5,329 bases of DNA from positions 1 to 5,329 of the forward strand of contig JAJZUN010000244.1 in assembly GCA_021848555.1 (NCBI GenBank). Direction: 5' to 3'. Shown here in pieces: positions 1 through 5,329 of the stretch. This DNA comes from Pseudomonadota bacterium. Its GTDB lineage: Bacteria > Pseudomonadota > Gammaproteobacteria > Burkholderiales > SG8-39. The stretch's first letter is position 1. Every line of letters starts with the position of its first letter. A program made the position numbers and the translations under genes. The notes beneath the pieces are model-generated. The model saw nothing but the letters and a program-made list of their open reading frames with translations, was not told the origin of the DNA and did not search any database.

Positions 1-684
1 CGCAAGCAGCAAACCGGCAACCGGAGTCGCACCGCAGGCCTGCTCGTGGCCGATGCCGGTAGAGAAACCCAGGATCGCCCGGGCAGTGTCGCGGTCAATC
101 GCACATGCCTCGTCATAAACATGGTAGTGCGACAGGTCGGAGCTGATCACGATCAGCGTTTCGACTCCACCCCAGAGTTTTTCGATGACTTCGGCCACCT
201 CGGCAGGCTTGGCCGTCCCCACCGCGAGCGGCACCAGACTGAATTCGCCCAGCACCCGCTGCAGAAACGGCAATTGCACTTCCAGCGCATGCTCTTCGGC
301 ATGCACCGCATCGCTCACCACTACTTGCGCCAGTCCGGCAAGCGATTCGACCGCGGCGCGATCGACAGGCACCCGCCCCAGCGGCGTTTCGAACGCGGCC
401 ACCCCCGGCGCAGCGAGTCCGCGCACCGGCACGCGATGGCAGGGACCGAGCAGCACCACGCGGCGCACGATCCCGCGCGCCGGGCGCAGCCTGTCGTAGG
501 CTTCGGCGGCGACGCCGCCGGAATAGACGTAGCCCGCATGCGGCACGATCAGCGCCTTGGGAAAACCGGGGGAGAGGGCAGCGCCCGCGCTGTGGGCGAG
601 CAGATCGTCCACCTCCCAGGCCAATTCGCGCCGAGCGGCGGGATAGAACATGCCGGCGACGGCTGCGGGACGGAGCGAATCCAT
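1..684 (-). CDS. amrB: MEMO-like protein, AmmeMemoRadiSam system protein B (C-terminus missing at window edge)
   Basis: The frame stays open to the left edge, giving 228 residues of a family usually about 260-270 long, so only the C-terminal end is missing. Visible family motifs are LRPAAVAGMFYP at residues 4-15, PHAGYVYSG (48-56), GPCH (80-83), EEHALEVQLPFL (130-141), SSDLSHY (181-187) and ACGATP (216-221). His49, His83 and Cys217 match the MEMO pocket that is a remnant of LigB-type dioxygenases. The fold and motifs are seen; the biochemical role of bacterial MEMO proteins is not settled, and they often sit beside AMMECR1 and radical SAM genes, which would lie beyond position 1. I chose the ATG at 684 because family members begin just before the RPAAVAG motif and because a promoter -10 box overlaps the other in-frame ATG at 714. 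Neither start has a good ribosome binding site. The gene is divergent from the membrane protein gene at 837. Confidence 0.88.
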   Translation of the reverse strand, partial: MDSLRPAAVAGMFYPAARRELAWEVDDLLAHSAGAALSPGFPKALIVPHAGYVYSGGVAAEAYDRLRPARGIVRRVVLLGPCHRVPVRGLAAPGVAAFETPLGRVPVDRAAVESLAGLAQVVVSDAVHAEEHALEVQLPFLQRVLGEFSLVPLAVGTAKPAEVAEVIEKLWGGVETLIVISSDLSHYHVYDEACAIDRDTARAILGFSTGIGHEQACGATPVAGLLLA

Positions 685-712
685 GGCTGGGATATCGGGG
701 TAACTACAATTC

Positions 713-740
713 ATTCTAGACCCGCAAAGCGCCGGGTCAA
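713..740 (-). promoter_or_regulatory. Predicted sigma-70 promoter of the MEMO-like gene
   Basis: On the minus strand, TTGACC (740-735) is followed after 16 bases by TAGAAT (718-713). Each hexamer differs from consensus at one position. Transcription would begin near 706, after the ATG at 714 and about 22 bases before the ATG at 684. This is a pattern match only, but both boxes are good and the spacing is acceptable in a G+C-rich region. Confidence 0.55.
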
Positions 741-745
741 GCGCC
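727..745. repeat. 7-bp direct repeat overlapping the -35 box
   Basis: AAGCGCC occurs at 727-733 and again at 739-745, a period of 12 bases. The second copy overlaps the predicted -35 box of the MEMO-like gene (735-740). It could be a pair of protein half-sites, but in G+C-rich DNA a 7-mer repeat can arise by chance. Confidence 0.3.
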
Positions 746-792
746 AATCGCCCCGCGCCGGGCATCCCGCGCTTGCCTGCTCCCGATAGCTG

Positions 793-812
793 GGGCACAG
801 TGGTGCTGTCCC
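793..812 (+). other. Small imperfect hairpin upstream of the membrane protein gene
   Basis: GGG-C-ACAG (793-800) pairs with CTGT-CCC (806-812) around the loop TGGTG, leaving one bulged C at 796. It ends 24 bases before the ATG at 837 and has no U-tract, so it is not a typical intrinsic terminator. It could be a 5' leader hairpin or an operator-like site. No convincing promoter for the plus-strand gene was found in 715-836. Confidence 0.3.
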
Positions 813-836
813 TGTTGACGGAACACCTGCCCCGCC

Positions 837-1190
837 ATGTTCGAAGCCAAGACTAAGCCGCTGTTGCCGCGACCGTCCTATTACCTCCGGCTTGCGCGCA
901 GCGCCGCGACCGGCCTGCTGGTCATTGCGGCCGCGCTCGGCGCCGGCATGCTCGGCTACCATCGATTCGAAGGCCTGCCCTGGATCGACGCGTTTGCCAA
1001 CGCCGCCATGATACTTTCGGGCATGGGACCACTCGCGCCGCTGACGACAGCCGATGGCAAGCTGTTTGCCGGGTGCTATGCGCTGTTCAGCGGACTGGTG
1101 TTCGTCGTCGTTATCGGCATCGTGTTCGCGCCGGTGGTGCACCGCTTCCTGCACCGCTTCCATCTCGATGCGGAGGGCAAAAACCGCTAG
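837..1190 (+). CDS. Small two-helix membrane protein with potassium-channel-like pore layout
   Basis: A 117-residue protein of unknown function. The layout is a basic N-terminus (1-21), a first hydrophobic helix at about 22-42, a short amphipathic stretch at 49-61, the turn SGMGP at 61-65, then GKLFAGCYALFSG leading into a second helix ending near 103, and a His-rich tail HRFLHRFHL (102-110). Helix, re-entrant segment, Gly-rich turn and helix recall two-helix ion channel modules, including the GKLFA..YALFS run that often follows the filter in such proteins. The TVGYG filter itself is absent, so potassium selectivity is not supported. From memory, similar short proteins with a GMGP turn occur in other proteobacteria as hypothetical proteins. 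The gene runs against the cofactor operon and its TAG overlaps the pncC stop. GGAA at 820-823 is at best a weak, distant ribosome binding site. The coding call is supported by coherent protein chemistry; the function is open. Confidence 0.8.
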   Translation: MFEAKTKPLLPRPSYYLRLARSAATGLLVIAAALGAGMLGYHRFEGLPWIDAFANAAMILSGMGPLAPLTTADGKLFAGCYALFSGLVFVVVIGIVFAPVVHRFLHRFHLDAEGKNR

Positions 1191-1690
1191 CTTCGCGCTG
1201 CAGCCTCGAGCAGCGTCAGCACGCCCTGCAATGCGAACATCACCGACTGGCGCCGCACGCTTTCGCGGTCGCCGTCGAAGTGCTGCGTACGCGCGGCGAG
1301 TGCGCCCTGGCCGCTGGCCCAGGCGAAACACACCATGCCTACCGGTTTTTGCGGCGAGCCGCCGCTGGGGCCGGCGATGCCGGTGATGGACAGCGCGACT
1401 TGCGCGCGGCTGCGCGCGAGCGCTCCGGCCGCCATTTCGCGCGCCGTTTGCTCGCTCACCGCCCCATGCGCGCCCAGCGTGGCGGCACTCACGCCCAGCA
1501 TCTCCTGCTTGGCGGCGTCCGAATAGGTCACGAAGCCGCGCTCGAACCAGTCGGAACTGCCGGCGATGGCCGTCAGCGCCTGCGCCACCCAGCCGCCGGT
1601 GCAGGATTCCGCGGCCGCAAGCATCATGCCTTGCGCCTTCAGCTGCGCGCCGACGCGCGCCGCGAGCGCAGCGAGCTCGTCATTAAGCAT
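1187..1690 (-). CDS. pncC: Nicotinamide-nucleotide amidohydrolase PncC (CinA C-terminal family)
   Basis: PncC deamidates nicotinamide mononucleotide to nicotinate mononucleotide, feeding the NMN made by DNA ligase and other reactions back into NAD synthesis in the cytoplasm. The 167 residues match stand-alone CinA C-terminal domains in length. Motifs are AESCTGG at 27-33 with the presumed catalytic Ser29, GFVTYSDAAKQEMLGV at 52-67 with Lys61, GAVSEQTAREMA (76-87), ITGIAGPSGG (102-111), KPVGMV (115-120) and FDGDRESVRRQ (138-148). There is no N-terminal molybdopterin-binding-like domain, so this is the short PncC form rather than full CinA. The ATG at 1690 lies 6 bases after the pgpA stop, and GAGG (1698-1695), partly inside that stop codon, serves as a close ribosome binding site. 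It is the last gene of the operon; its TAG is shared head-on with the facing membrane protein gene. Confidence 0.93.
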   Translation of the reverse strand: MLNDELAALAARVGAQLKAQGMMLAAAESCTGGWVAQALTAIAGSSDWFERGFVTYSDAAKQEMLGVSAATLGAHGAVSEQTAREMAAGALARSRAQVALSITGIAGPSGGSPQKPVGMVCFAWASGQGALAARTQHFDGDRESVRRQSVMFALQGVLTLLEAAARS

Positions 1691-1696
1691 CGAACC

Positions 1697-2203
1697 TCAT
1701 CCAAGTACGGCCTTGCACACCGCCATCGCGAGCAGCGTATAGAAAGCGGCGAGGATATCGTCGGCCATCACGCCCAGACCGCCTTTCAACTGGGCATCGA
1801 CCTGCCGGATCGGCGGGGGCTTCACCACATCGAAGAAACGGAAGCCGAAAAATGCGAACGTCTGCCACTGCCAGGCGCCTGGCGTCAGCAGCAGCACCAG
1901 CTGGAACGCGACGATCTCGTCCCAGTTCATGCCGCTGTGATCGGCGATGCCGAGGTCGCGCCCGGTGCGCCCGCAGGCCCACACGCCGAGCAGGAACGTG
2001 GCCGCGATGAACGCGAGCATTCCTAACGGCCCATAGGGCGCGAGCCATGTACTCGCAATCCAGTACACGGGAAAACCGAACAGCGTGCCCACCGTGCCCG
2101 GCGCGAACGGCGACAGTCCGGTGCCGAAACCGAGCGCGATGAAACGCGCCGGATGCGCCAGCATGAAACCGGCCGTAGGCCGCAGGATGGTATCAGCTGC
2201 CAA
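1697..2203 (-). CDS. pgpA: Phosphatidylglycerophosphatase A
   Basis: PgpA removes the phosphate from phosphatidylglycerophosphate to give phosphatidylglycerol at the inner membrane. With the start used here it has 168 residues, normal for the family. Motifs are GFGTGLSPFAPGTVGT at 25-40, WDEIVAF (94-100), FRFFDVVKPPPIR (121-133) and GGLGVMADDILA (141-152); the acidic residues in WDE and MADD are the expected metal ligands. Hydrophobic stretches at about 41-56, 60-77, 97-108 and 150-166 fit an integral membrane protein. The start is uncertain. TTG at 2203 keeps the family-like RPTAGFMLAHPARFIALG segment, overlaps thiL by 11 bases and has AAAGG 10 bases upstream. ATG at 2164 would give 155 residues and cut that segment. 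ATG at 2251 would give 184 residues with a 59-base overlap and no binding site. Confidence 0.92.
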   Translation of the reverse strand: MAADTILRPTAGFMLAHPARFIALGFGTGLSPFAPGTVGTLFGFPVYWIASTWLAPYGPLGMLAFIAATFLLGVWACGRTGRDLGIADHSGMNWDEIVAFQLVLLLTPGAWQWQTFAFFGFRFFDVVKPPPIRQVDAQLKGGLGVMADDILAAFYTLLAMAVCKAVLG

Positions 2204-3158
2204 AGTGATCAAAGCCTTTGCGTGCAATCTGCATGAGCGCTCCGCTCGCATCGTATACCGACACCAGCCCCGGCTCGCCCGCGCCGACGCTGCCGATGCA
2301 CGTCAGCGCAAGGCCCAGCTCGGCCGCCAGCGACTCGACGCGCTGGCGCGCATCCGGACTGACCGTGAATGCGAGTTCGTAATCGTCGCCGCCTGCGAGC
2401 AGGCATTCGGCGGCGAGGCGCGCGTCGGCGCAGGCTTGAAGCGCGCGCGAGCGCGGCAACGCGGCATAGCGCAATTCGATCGCCACGCCCGAGCACTCGG
2501 CGATATGACCCACATCGGCCACCAGGCCGTCGGAGACGTCGATCGCGCTGGTGGCGATGCCGCGCAGCGCGAGGCCCAGCGCCACGCAGGGAACCGGCGT
2601 GTGCAGGCGCGCGAGGCAGTGCGCCAATGCCGCATCGGCGAGCCGGATGCGCCCGTCCAGGTGCGCCAGCGCCAGCGCCGCATCGCCGCTCGCGCCCGAC
2701 AGCCAGAGCTCGTCGCCGACCCTGGCGCCGTCGCGGCGCAAGGCGAGCTCCTGCGGCACCGTGCCGATCACGGTGATCGAAATATTGCGCGGCCCGCGCG
2801 TGGTGTCGCCGCCGATCAATTCCACGCCGAAGGCGTCGGCGAGCCGCAGCAAGCCCCGGCTGAATTGCGCGAGCCAGGCCTCATCGGCCTCGGGCAGCGC
2901 CAGCGCGAGCGTGGCATAGCGCGGCGCGGCGCCCATCGCAGCAAGATCGGACAGATTCACTGCGAGCGCCTTATGGCCGAGTTTGTCCGCATCGGCGCCG
3001 GCATGAAAATGCCGCCCCTCGACCAGCATGTCTGTGGATACCGCGAATACCGTCCCCGCTTCGGCGGCAATCAGGGCGCAATCGTCGCCCACGCCCAGCA
3101 GCGCGCGCTTCACCGGGCGGGTGAAATAGCGGCGGATGATATCGAATTCTGAAAGCAA
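2193..3158 (-). CDS. thiL: Thiamine-monophosphate kinase ThiL
   Basis: ThiL phosphorylates thiamine monophosphate with ATP to give thiamine diphosphate, the last step of the pathway. The 321-residue product is close to the E. coli length (about 325). Motifs, in order, are SEFDIIRRYF at 3-12, GVGDDCAL (22-29), STDMLVEGRHF (41-51), KALAVNLSDLAAMGAAPR (63-80), GGDTTRG (116-122), SGASGDAALAL (154-164), IDVSDGLVADVGHIA (206-220) and LLAGGDDYELAFT (253-265), all typical of the PurM/ThiL fold with its Mg-binding Asp residues. An ATG at 3230 in the same frame would add 24 Arg/Pro/Ala-rich residues and run 59 bases into nusB. TTG at 3158 starts directly at the conserved N-terminus and has AGGGG 10 bases upstream, so it is preferred. 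It lies 13 bases after nusB. Confidence 0.94.
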   Translation of the reverse strand: MLSEFDIIRRYFTRPVKRALLGVGDDCALIAAEAGTVFAVSTDMLVEGRHFHAGADADKLGHKALAVNLSDLAAMGAAPRYATLALALPEADEAWLAQFSRGLLRLADAFGVELIGGDTTRGPRNISITVIGTVPQELALRRDGARVGDELWLSGASGDAALALAHLDGRIRLADAALAHCLARLHTPVPCVALGLALRGIATSAIDVSDGLVADVGHIAECSGVAIELRYAALPRSRALQACADARLAAECLLAGGDDYELAFTVSPDARQRVESLAAELGLALTCIGSVGAGEPGLVSVYDASGALMQIARKGFDHFGS

Positions 3159-3168
3159 GAAGGCGCAG

Positions 3169-3173
3169 CCCCT
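3169..3173 (-). promoter_or_regulatory. Ribosome binding site deciding the thiL TTG start
   Basis: AGGGG on the minus strand overlaps the nusB stop codon TAG (3174-3172) and sits 10 bases before the TTG at 3158. It supports a rare TTG start for thiL and suggests that termination of nusB and initiation of thiL are coupled. Confidence 0.6.
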
Positions 3174-3615
3174 AGGCGGCGGCGCCGGAGCTGCGCGCCT
3201 TGACCTCGGCCGCGCGCAGCTTCGGCGCAAGCTTGTCCAGCACGCCGTTGACGTATTTGTGGCCGTCGGTGCCGCCGTAGGATTTCGCCAGCTCCACCGC
3301 CTCGTTGATCACTACCCTGTAGGGTACTTCGGGCACGTGGGCCAGTTCGTAGGCGCCGAGCAGGAGCACGCCGCGCTCCACCGGCGATAGCTCGTCGACC
3401 GGCCGGTCGAGCAAAGGGCCAAACGCGGCTTCGAGCTGCGCGGCGTCGGCGATGACGCCGTCGATCAGCTGCGCCAGGTACTTCTTGTCGGCCTTGTCGT
3501 AACCCTTGAACTCGGCCAGGTGGGTGCGGATCTCCTCGGCTTGCTCATCGGCCAGCAGCCACTGATACAAGCCCTGCAACGCCAGCTCGCGCGCCTTATG
3601 CCGTGCGTTTTTCAT
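3172..3615 (-). CDS. nusB: Transcription antitermination factor NusB
   Basis: NusB binds boxA RNA together with NusE (ribosomal protein S10) and helps form antitermination complexes, chiefly on rRNA operons. The 147-residue product is slightly longer than E. coli NusB (139). It shows the N-terminal [15 protein letters not shown] at 5-19, the all-helical body with [23 protein letters not shown] split around 69-91, and the highly conserved C-terminal block from [14 protein letters not shown] (98-111) to [11 protein letters not shown] (120-130). The last 15 residues are a variable Ala/Lys/Arg tail. The ATG at 3615 gives the family-typical N-terminus, has AGGG (3628-3625) 9 bases upstream and overlaps the end of ribH by 20 bases. 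Placement right after ribH is common in proteobacteria. Confidence 0.96.
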   Translation of the reverse strand: MKNARHKARELALQGLYQWLLADEQAEEIRTHLAEFKGYDKADKKYLAQLIDGVIADAAQLEAAFGPLLDRPVDELSPVERGVLLLGAYELAHVPEVPYRVVINEAVELAKSYGGTDGHKYVNGVLDKLAPKLRAAEVKARSSGAAA

Positions 3616-4066
3616 TCCTGATTTCCCTGGCCAGATTGGCCATTTCCACCGCAACCTCGGCGCAATCCGCGCCCTTCTGCCGCACTCGTGCCAGCGCCTG
3701 CTCCTCGGTGTCGGTGGTGAGTATGCCGTTGGCGACCGGCACGCCCGCATCGAGCTGCACCTGCGTAACGCCGGCGGCGGACTCGTTGGACACGACCTCG
3801 AAGTGATAGGTATCGCCGCGTACCACCGCGCCCAGCGCGATCAGCGCATCGTAGTGGCCGGTGGCGGCGAGCTTCTGCAGCGCGAGCGGAATCTCCAGCG
3901 CTCCGGGGACGCTCGCGAGCGTAATGCGCCCCGGGGCCACACCGAGCGCGCTCAGGCGCTCCAGGCAGGCCGCGAGCAGCCCGGCGCCGATGTCCTCGTT
4001 GAAGCGGCCGCGCACGACGGCGATGCGCAGGTCGGCGCCGTTCAGATCGGGTTTGATCTCCCTCAT
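3596..4066 (-). CDS. ribH: 6,7-dimethyl-8-ribityllumazine synthase
   Basis: RibH condenses 5-amino-6-ribitylaminouracil with 3,4-dihydroxy-2-butanone 4-phosphate to give lumazine, the substrate of riboflavin synthase. The product has 156 residues, the usual size of this icosahedral or pentameric enzyme. Motifs are [10 protein letters not shown] at 17-26, SVPGALEIP (52-60), [16 protein letters not shown] (77-92) with catalytic His88, and [16 protein letters not shown] (112-127) with phosphate-binding Arg127. The segment after Arg127 is short and lacks the NKG found in many homologues; Neisseria RibH shows the same short form. The ATG at 4066 overlaps the ribBA stop as ATGA, and GAAGG (4078-4074) lies 7 bases upstream, so translation is probably coupled to ribBA. 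Confidence 0.97.
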   Translation of the reverse strand: MREIKPDLNGADLRIAVVRGRFNEDIGAGLLAACLERLSALGVAPGRITLASVPGALEIPLALQKLAATGHYDALIALGAVVRGDTYHFEVVSNESAAGVTQVQLDAGVPVANGILTTDTEEQALARVRQKGADCAEVAVEMANLAREIRNEKRTA

Positions 4067-5202
4067 AGTCTTGCCTTCGACTGCACGTATTCGGACACTT
4101 CCAGGTCCCAGCCCGCCATGCTGGGCATCTTGCGCGGCGCGGCCATCAGCCGCATCTTGCCCACGTTGAGATCGCGCAGGATCTGCGCACCTATGCCATA
4201 GGTCAGGAGTTCCATTTTCGCCGCGGGCCAGGGCTTGGCCTGGCTCGCGACGCGCTCGGCGAGTTGCGCCGCGCTTTCGGCGCAATTGAGCAGGACGATG
4301 ACGCCGCGGCCGGCCGCGACTATCGCCGCGAGCGCCTCGTGTACGCCCCAGGAATGCGCACCCGGCGCCGTATCGAGCAGGTCGAGCACGGACATAGGCT
4401 CATGCACGCGCACCAGCGTGGGCGTCTCTGCGTCTATCGTCCCGCGCACCAGCGACAGGTGGGTCGCGCCCGAGATTTTTTCGCGGAACGCGATCATGCG
4501 GAATGCGCCATGCACCGTGCTGATGTCGCGCTCGGCCACGCGCTCGACCAGGGATTCGGTCTGGCTGCGGAAATGAATCAGGTCGGCGATGGTGCCGATT
4601 TTCAGGCCGTGTTCTTTGCCGAACTCGATCAGGTCGGGCAAGCGGGCCATGCTGCCGTCATCTTTCATGATTTCACAGATCACCGCGGCAGGCGTTAGCC
4701 CGGCGAGCGCCGTCAGATCGCAGCCGGCTTCCGTGTGCCCGGCGCGCACCAGCACGCCGCCCGGTTGCGCCACGATCGGGAACACATGCCCGGGCTGGAC
4801 GATGTCCTCCGCCTTGGCCCCGCGCGCCACCGCGACCTGTATCGTGCGCGCCCGGTCCTGCGCCGAAATCCCGGTGGTGACCCCGCTTGCCGCCTCGATC
4901 GAGACCGTAAACGCGGTGCCGTGGGAGGAGCGGTTCTCCTGCGCCATCGGCGCGAGTTGCAGCGCCCGGCTGTGTTCCTCGGTCAGCGTGAGGCAGATCA
5001 GGCCGCGCGCGAACCTGGCCATGAAATTGATCTTCTCCGGCGTGACGAAATCGGCCGCGAGCAGCAGGTCACCCTCGTTTTCGCGGTCCTCCTCGTCCAC
5101 CAGGATGACCATCCTGCCGGCCTTGATGTCGGCGATGATTTCCTCGGTGCGGCTGATGCTTTTGTTCGATTGCTGCTCGAACAGACGGTGTACCTGGTTC
5201 AT
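4063..5202 (-). CDS. ribBA: 3,4-dihydroxy-2-butanone 4-phosphate synthase with degenerate GTP cyclohydrolase II-like domain (RibBX type)
   Basis: The N-terminal domain (about 18-212 of 379 residues) converts ribulose 5-phosphate to dihydroxybutanone phosphate plus formate. It carries the acidic loop [12 protein letters not shown] at 35-46, [10 protein letters not shown] (95-104), [13 protein letters not shown] (106-118) and [11 protein letters not shown] (153-163), so this half should be active. The C-terminal domain (about 213-375) keeps the outline of GTP cyclohydrolase II, for example LVRVHEP (263-269) and [20 protein letters not shown] (333-352). The Cys-rich zinc site expected after VRVH is replaced by [11 protein letters not shown], and the RQEGR-type loop is missing. 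It therefore matches the RibBX variant described in proteobacteria and probably has no cyclohydrolase activity; databases often name it ribBA anyway. The ATG at 5202 has GGAG (5216-5213) 10 bases upstream and a TATAAT box at 5237-5232. It is the first gene of the operon visible here and overlaps ribH by 4 bases. Confidence 0.95.
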   Translation of the reverse strand: MNQVHRLFEQQSNKSISRTEEIIADIKAGRMVILVDEEDRENEGDLLLAADFVTPEKINFMARFARGLICLTLTEEHSRALQLAPMAQENRSSHGTAFTVSIEAASGVTTGISAQDRARTIQVAVARGAKAEDIVQPGHVFPIVAQPGGVLVRAGHTEAGCDLTALAGLTPAAVICEIMKDDGSMARLPDLIEFGKEHGLKIGTIADLIHFRSQTESLVERVAERDISTVHGAFRMIAFREKISGATHLSLVRGTIDAETPTLVRVHEPMSVLDLLDTAPGAHSWGVHEALAAIVAAGRGVIVLLNCAESAAQLAERVASQAKPWPAAKMELLTYGIGAQILRDLNVGKMRLMAAPRKMPSMAGWDLEVSEYVQSKARL

Positions 5203-5231
5203 TTTTGCGGTGCTCCGATTGCAAGCCTGCG

Positions 5232-5237
5232 ATTATA
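5232..5237 (-). promoter_or_regulatory. Predicted -10 box of the ribBA operon
   Basis: A perfect TATAAT on the minus strand would place the transcript start near 5225, giving a leader of only about 20 bases before the ribBA ATG at 5202. The -35 region is weak: at 16-18 base spacing the hexamers are CGCGAG to GCCGCG, and the nearest acceptable hexamer, TTGCCG (5263-5258), is 20 bases away. An activator or a read-through transcript from upstream genes may contribute. Confidence 0.5.
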
Positions 5238-5329
5238 AGCGTTTCCCCGTCCACTCGCGGCAACCGGCGCGAACTTGAGCGAGGTCAAACAAAGCGCGCA
5301 TTTCCCCCGCGCCGCCCCTTGCAACCGCG

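Noticed and set aside
46..789. Plus-strand open frame of 247 codons opposite the MEMO-like gene
   Set aside because: The minus-strand frame carries all the MEMO motifs; the plus-strand product is a low-complexity Arg/His/Gln-rich shadow.
793..806. Sigma-54 promoter before the membrane protein gene
   Set aside because: GGGCAC and TGC resemble the -24 and -12 elements, but the GG to GC spacing is one base too short, which normally abolishes sigma-54 recognition.
815..820. TTGACG as a -35 box for the membrane protein gene
   Set aside because: It is only 16 bases before the ATG, and the matching -10 position would fall inside the coding sequence without a TATAAT-like hexamer.
1073..3152. Long plus-strand open frames of 317 and 355 codons opposite pncC, pgpA and thiL
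   Set aside because: They are antisense to genes with clear family motifs, and their Arg/Ala/Gln/His-rich translations look like shadows of G+C-rich codon usage.
5203..5329. FMN riboswitch upstream of ribBA
   Set aside because: The conserved RFN blocks were not seen in these 127 bases, and the predicted promoter leaves only a leader of about 20 bases. An element further upstream outside the window cannot be excluded.
5199..5329. Tail of an upstream gene, such as ribE, entering from the right edge on the minus strand
   Set aside because: Two minus-strand frames are open from the edge (one ending at the TAA overlapping the -10 box, one at a TGA overlapping the ribBA ATG), but neither peptide resembles riboflavin synthase or another family I recognise, and open frames are common at this G+C content.

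Overview
The window is a G+C-rich piece of a proteobacterial chromosome, most likely from a betaproteobacterium. This rests on the base composition, on the short loop near the RibH C-terminus (as in Neisseria), on a RibB with a degenerate GTP cyclohydrolase II-like tail, and on the gene order ribB(A)-ribH-nusB-thiL-pgpA-pncC. The genus cannot be fixed from the sequence alone. No RNA gene, mobile element or CRISPR array was seen.

Layout. Positions 1-684 (minus strand) hold the N-terminal 228 residues of a MEMO/AmmeMemoRadiSam-B family protein, cut by the left edge. A good sigma-70-like promoter at 713-740 overlaps its more upstream ATG and so favours the downstream ATG at 684. A roughly 120-base divergent intergenic region follows, with a small hairpin and a 7-bp direct repeat. 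Positions 837-1190 (plus strand) encode a 117-residue two-helix membrane protein that resembles the pore module of potassium channels but has SGMGP where the selectivity filter would be. From 5202 down to 1187 (minus strand) six genes lie tightly packed: ribBA (RibBX type), ribH, nusB, thiL, pgpA and pncC. They overlap or are separated by at most 13 bases, so they are very probably one operon. A perfect TATAAT box lies 30 bases upstream of ribBA.

How the genes work together. RibBX makes dihydroxybutanone phosphate and RibH condenses it into lumazine, the last precursor of riboflavin. ThiL makes thiamine diphosphate and PncC recycles nicotinamide mononucleotide, so three cofactor pathways share the transcript. 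NusB (transcription antitermination) and PgpA (phosphatidylglycerol synthesis) are the usual unrelated passengers of this cluster. The RibBX tail lacks the zinc cysteines of GTP cyclohydrolase II, so a separate ribA is expected elsewhere in the genome. The operon ends head-on against the small membrane protein gene: the two stop codons share a CTAG, with no intergenic room.

The window is mostly a conserved housekeeping cluster. The least understood items are the pore-like small membrane protein and the MEMO-family protein. I found no convincing new multi-gene system.
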